Origin: Streptomyces spiramyceticus
Lineage (GTDB): Bacteria > Actinomycetota > Actinomycetes > Streptomycetales > Streptomycetaceae
DNA length: 64,000 nt
Direction: 5' to 3'
Assembly: GCF_028807635.1 (NCBI RefSeq)
Contig: NZ_JARBAX010000001.1
Span: 5,087,551-5,151,550, forward strand
Shown: piece by piece, positions 60,885 through 64,000 of the stretch
Numbering within the stretch: position 1 is the stretch's first letter
Layout: each line of letters starts with the position of its first letter
Notes under the pieces: model-generated
Seen by the model: only the letters and a program-made list of their open reading frames with translations
What the model was told of the DNA's origin: nothing
Databases searched by the model: none
Program-made: the position numbers and the translations under genes

Positions 60885-63800
60885 GTGGAGTCTGGCGCAG
60901 CCGCGCGGAGCACGAACACGCGCGCAAAAGGCGGACGGTCCCGGAACAATGGGACAACCGAAGTGGACACGGCAGCCCTCGGAAGGCTGCTGGCGGCACT
61001 AGTGACGATGCGGGACGGCAATTTCCGTAAACGCCTGACGGTCTCGGGCGACGGTGTGATGGCCGAGATCGCCGCCGTTTTCAACGAGGTCGCCGACCGG
61101 AATCTGCATCTGACCGGCGAGCTGGCCCGCGTACGGCGCATGGTCGGGCGCGAGGGGAAGCTGGCCGAGCGGCTGGAGACGGGCGCCTGCGAGGGCTCCT
61201 GGGCTGCCGCGATTGACGCTTCGAACGCCCTGGTCGACGATCTCGCGCGGCCTGTGTCCGAGGTCGGGCGGGTGCTGTCCGCGGTCGCCGACGGTGATCT
61301 GGACCAGCGGATGGAGCTGCGGTCGCAGGGGGCGGAGGGTACGGGGCACCCGCTGCGCGGCGAATTCCTGAAGGTCGGGCGTACGGTCAACAACCTCGTC
61401 GACCAGCTTTCGGCGTTCACCGACGAGGTGACGCGGGTCGCTCTTGAGGTGGGCACCGAGGGCAAGCTGGGCGGCCAGGCTCAGGTGCGCGGTATGTCCG
61501 GTTCATGGAAAGATCTCACGGATTCCGTCAACACGATGGCGTACCGGCTCACGGCTCAGGTACGTGACATTGCTCTCGTCACGACGGCGGTCGCCAAGGG
61601 CGATCTGTCACGCAAGGTCACCGTCCATGTGGCCGGCGAGATGCTGCAGCTGAAGAACACCGTCAACACGATGGTCGACCAGCTGTCCTCCTTCTCCTCC
61701 GAGGTGACCCGTGTCGCCCGCGAGGTGGGTACCGAGGGCGAGCTGGGCGGTCAGGCGCAGGTGCCGGGTGTGGCCGGTGTGTGGAAGGACCTGACGGACT
61801 CCGTCAACCTGATGGCGGGGAACCTGACCGCGCAGGTGCGCGGGATCGCGGAGGTGACCACGGCGGTCGCCAATGGTGATCTGTCGCGGAAGGTCACGGT
61901 GAGCGCGCGGGGCGAGGTGGCCCAGCTCGCCGAGACCATCAACCAGATGACCGAGACGCTGCGTACGTTCGCGGACGAGGTCACGCGAGTGGCCAGCGAG
62001 GTCGGTGGCGAGGGTCTGCTGGGCGGCCAGGCGCAGGTGCCGGGCGCGGCGGGCACGTGGAAGGACCTGACGGACTCCGTCAACACGGTCTTCCGGAATC
62101 TCACGACTCAGGTGCGGGACATCGCGCAGGTTACGACGGCGGTGGCCAACGGTGACATGACGCAGAAGGTCACCGTCGACGTCGCGGGCGAGATGCTGGA
62201 GCTGAAGAACACCGTCAACACGATGGTGGACCAGCTTCAGTCGTTCGGTTCCGAAGTGACGCGGGTGGCGCGAGAGGTCGGCGTCGAGGGTCTGCTGGGC
62301 GGCCAGGCGCAGGTGCCGGGCGCGGCGGGCACGTGGAAGGACCTGACGGACTCCGTCAACACGGCCTTCCGTAACCTCACCGGCCAGGTGCGCAACATCG
62401 CGCAGGTGACGACCGCGGTCGCCAACGGCGATCTCTCGCAGAAGGTCACCGTCGACGTCTCCGGCGAGATGCTGGAGCTGAAGAACACCGTCAACACGAT
62501 GGTGGACCAGCTGTCGTCGTTCGCCGACCAGGTGACGCGGATGGCGCGCGACGTGGGCACGGAGGGCCGCCTCGGCGGCCAGGCGCGGGTGGACGGCGTC
62601 AGCGGTACCTGGAAGGAACTCACCGACTCCGTCAACTTCATGGCGGGGAACCTGACTTCGCAGGTGCGGCAGATCGCTCAGGTGACGACGGCAGTGGCCC
62701 GCGGTGACCTGTCGCAGAAGATCGACGTGGATGCGCGCGGCGAGATCCTCGAACTGAAAAACACCATCAACACGATGGTGGACCAGCTGTCTTCCTTCGC
62801 GGACCAGGTGACGCGAGTCGCCCGTGAGGTGGGTACGGACGGACGCCTGGGCGGCCAGGCCCAGGTGCCGGGAGTCGCCGGCGTATGGCGCGATCTGACC
62901 GACTCCGTGAACGGCATGGCCGGCAACCTCACCGCTCAGGTCCGCAACATCGCGCAGGTCGCCACGGCGGTCGCGCGCGGTGACCTGTCGCAGAAGATCG
63001 ACGTGGATGCGCGCGGCGAGATCCTGGAGCTGAAGAACACCCTCAACACGATGGTCGACCAGCTGTCGAACTTCGCGGAGCAGGTGACCAGGGTGGCCCG
63101 CGAGGTGGGCACCGAGGGCATTCTCGGCGGTCAGGCCGAGGTCCAGGGCGTCAGCGGTACGTGGAAGGACCTCACCCAGTCCGTCAACTTCATGGCGAAC
63201 AACCTGACTTCACAGGTGCGCAACATCGCCGAGGTCACGACGGCGGTCGCCAAGGGCGATCTGTCGAAGAAGATCACCGTCGATGCCAAGGGCGAGATCC
63301 TGGAGCTCGTAACGACCGTCAACACGATGGTCGACCAGCTGTCGTCGTTCGCCGACGAGGTGACGAGGGTCGCTCGCGAGGTGGGCACCGAGGGAATCCT
63401 CGGCGGCCAGGCCCGGGTGCGCGGGGTCACCGGTATCTGGAAGGACCTCAGCGACAACGTCAACCTGATGGCCAACAACCTGACGTCGCAGGTACGGAAC
63501 ATCTCGCAGGTCTCGGCGGCGGTCGCCAACGGTGACCTGACCAAGAAGGTGACGGTCGAGGCGCGCGGCGAGGTCGCGCAGCTCGCCGACACCGTCAACA
63601 CGATGGTGACGACGCTGTCCTCGTTCGCCGACGAGGTCACGCGTGTGGCCCGCGAGGTGGGCACGGAGGGCGAGCTCGGCGGCCAGGCCCGTGTCCCGGG
63701 CGTTTCCGGTACGTGGAAGGACCTCACCGAGTCGGTGAACTCGATGGCGTCCAACCTGACCGGACAGGTCCGCCAGATCGCGATGGTCACCACGGCCATC

Positions 63801-64000
63801 GCCAAGGGCGACCTGACCAAGAAGATCGACATCGATGCGCGCGGCGAGATCCTGGAGCTCAAGACCACCATCAACACGATGGTCGACCAGCTGTCGTCGT
63901 TCGCCGACCAGGTGACCCGGGTGGCCCGCGAAGTGGGTACGGACGGCCAGCTGGGCGGCCAGGCGCGCGTACGCGATGTGGACGGCACCTGGCGCGACCT
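60885..64000 (+). CDS. osaA: multi-HAMP hybrid sensor histidine kinase, OsaA type (N-terminal part)
   Basis: This is an open frame that runs off the window, giving at least 1,038 residues. It starts at GTG 60885 behind GGGAGGGA. After a short basic, disordered start come a degenerate HAMP-like region (about residues 35-150) and then a tandem array of ~92-residue HAMP repeats. Ten 'LGGQA' units are visible at a 276-base period, and the tenth is cut by the window end. There is no transmembrane segment, so it should be a cytosolic group III-type hybrid kinase; the expected kinase and receiver domains lie beyond the edge. It is divergent from osaC, which fits the osaA/osaC locus controlling osmoadaptation in S. 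coelicolor. Confidence 0.85.
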   Translation, partial: MESGAAARSTNTRAKGGRSRNNGTTEVDTAALGRLLAALVTMRDGNFRKRLTVSGDGVMAEIAAVFNEVADRNLHLTGELARVRRMVGREGKLAERLETGACEGSWAAAIDASNALVDDLARPVSEVGRVLSAVADGDLDQRMELRSQGAEGTGHPLRGEFLKVGRTVNNLVDQLSAFTDEVTRVALEVGTEGKLGGQAQVRGMSGSWKDLTDSVNTMAYRLTAQVRDIALVTTAVAKGDLSRKVTVHVAGEMLQLKNTVNTMVDQLSSFSSEVTRVAREVGTEGELGGQAQVPGVAGVWKDLTDSVNLMAGNLTAQVRGIAEVTTAVANGDLSRKVTVSARGEVAQLAETINQMTETLRTFADEVTRVASEVGGEGLLGGQAQVPGAAGTWKDLTDSVNTVFRNLTTQVRDIAQVTTAVANGDMTQKVTVDVAGEMLELKNTVNTMVDQLQSFGSEVTRVAREVGVEGLLGGQAQVPGAAGTWKDLTDSVNTAFRNLTGQVRNIAQVTTAVANGDLSQKVTVDVSGEMLELKNTVNTMVDQLSSFADQVTRMARDVGTEGRLGGQARVDGVSGTWKELTDSVNFMAGNLTSQVRQIAQVTTAVARGDLSQKIDVDARGEILELKNTINTMVDQLSSFADQVTRVAREVGTDGRLGGQAQVPGVAGVWRDLTDSVNGMAGNLTAQVRNIAQVATAVARGDLSQKIDVDARGEILELKNTLNTMVDQLSNFAEQVTRVAREVGTEGILGGQAEVQGVSGTWKDLTQSVNFMANNLTSQVRNIAEVTTAVAKGDLSKKITVDAKGEILELVTTVNTMVDQLSSFADEVTRVAREVGTEGILGGQARVRGVTGIWKDLSDNVNLMANNLTSQVRNISQVSAAVANGDLTKKVTVEARGEVAQLADTVNTMVTTLSSFADEVTRVAREVGTEGELGGQARVPGVSGTWKDLTESVNSMASNLTGQVRQIAMVTTAIAKGDLTKKIDIDARGEILELKTTINTMVDQLSSFADQVTRVAREVGTDGQLGGQARVRDVDGTWRD

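Noticed and set aside
61450..64000. 276-base tandem repeats considered as a DNA repeat element
   Set aside because: They are in-frame HAMP coding units of one protein.

Overview
The window looks like a Streptomyces chromosome (or a very close relative). The DNA is GC-rich, many genes start with GTG or TTG, and XRE/DUF397 pairs and RsbW-like kinases are present. The gene order rpsO-pnp-M16 peptidase-dapB ... thyX-dapA-RNase J, followed by the multi-HAMP kinase and PP2C regulators (osaA/osaC type), is one I remember from Streptomyces coelicolor. I cannot name the species.

Layout. 1-1.7 kb: edge of a peptide-type ABC substrate-binding protein, a small membrane protein and a lone DUF397 protein. 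1.8-15.2 kb: first half of an ESX/type VII secretion (T7SS) locus. It holds a Gln/Pro-rich MinD-like ATPase, an unrecognised conserved-looking protein, eccE, eccB, the WXG100 pair (esxB, esxA), a mycosin, a small helical protein, a PPE-like Gly-rich protein and a second mycosin. 15.2-18.5 kb: an RsbW-like kinase, an XRE/DUF397 pair and two decayed transposases. 18.5-35 kb: an accessory island inside the T7SS locus. It carries one compact WXG100/T7SS-signal cassette, several membrane and hypothetical genes, a SUKH-type immunity gene, a P-loop NTPase, an Imm49-type immunity gene and a ~1,700-residue polymorphic toxin with two separate toxin-like domains. At least three frameshifted or truncated pseudogenes lie there too. 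35-40.8 kb: eccC and the divergent eccD close the T7SS locus.

40.9-51.2 kb is core metabolism and RNA turnover: rpsO, pnp, an M16 peptidase, dapB, thyX, dapA and RNase J, with small membrane proteins. 51.3-56.9 kb is a full rrn operon (16S-23S-5S) with tandem promoter-like repeats and a strong terminator; I see no tRNA in its spacers. 56.9-64 kb: a DegT-like protein lacking the usual PLP-lysine region, tRNA-Thr(GGT), an osaC-like PAS/GAF/PP2C regulator, and the start of a divergent osaA-like sensor kinase whose HAMP repeats run off the window.

How it fits together. EccB, EccC, EccD and EccE with the mycosins make the secretion machine. EsxA and EsxB are its canonical small substrates. The island between mycP2 and eccC looks like a swappable effector/immunity store loaded onto that machine. 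The strongest candidate for something new is the two-warhead toxin at 28.75-33.88 kb with its downstream immunity-type genes. All family names come from reading the translations; no database search was run.
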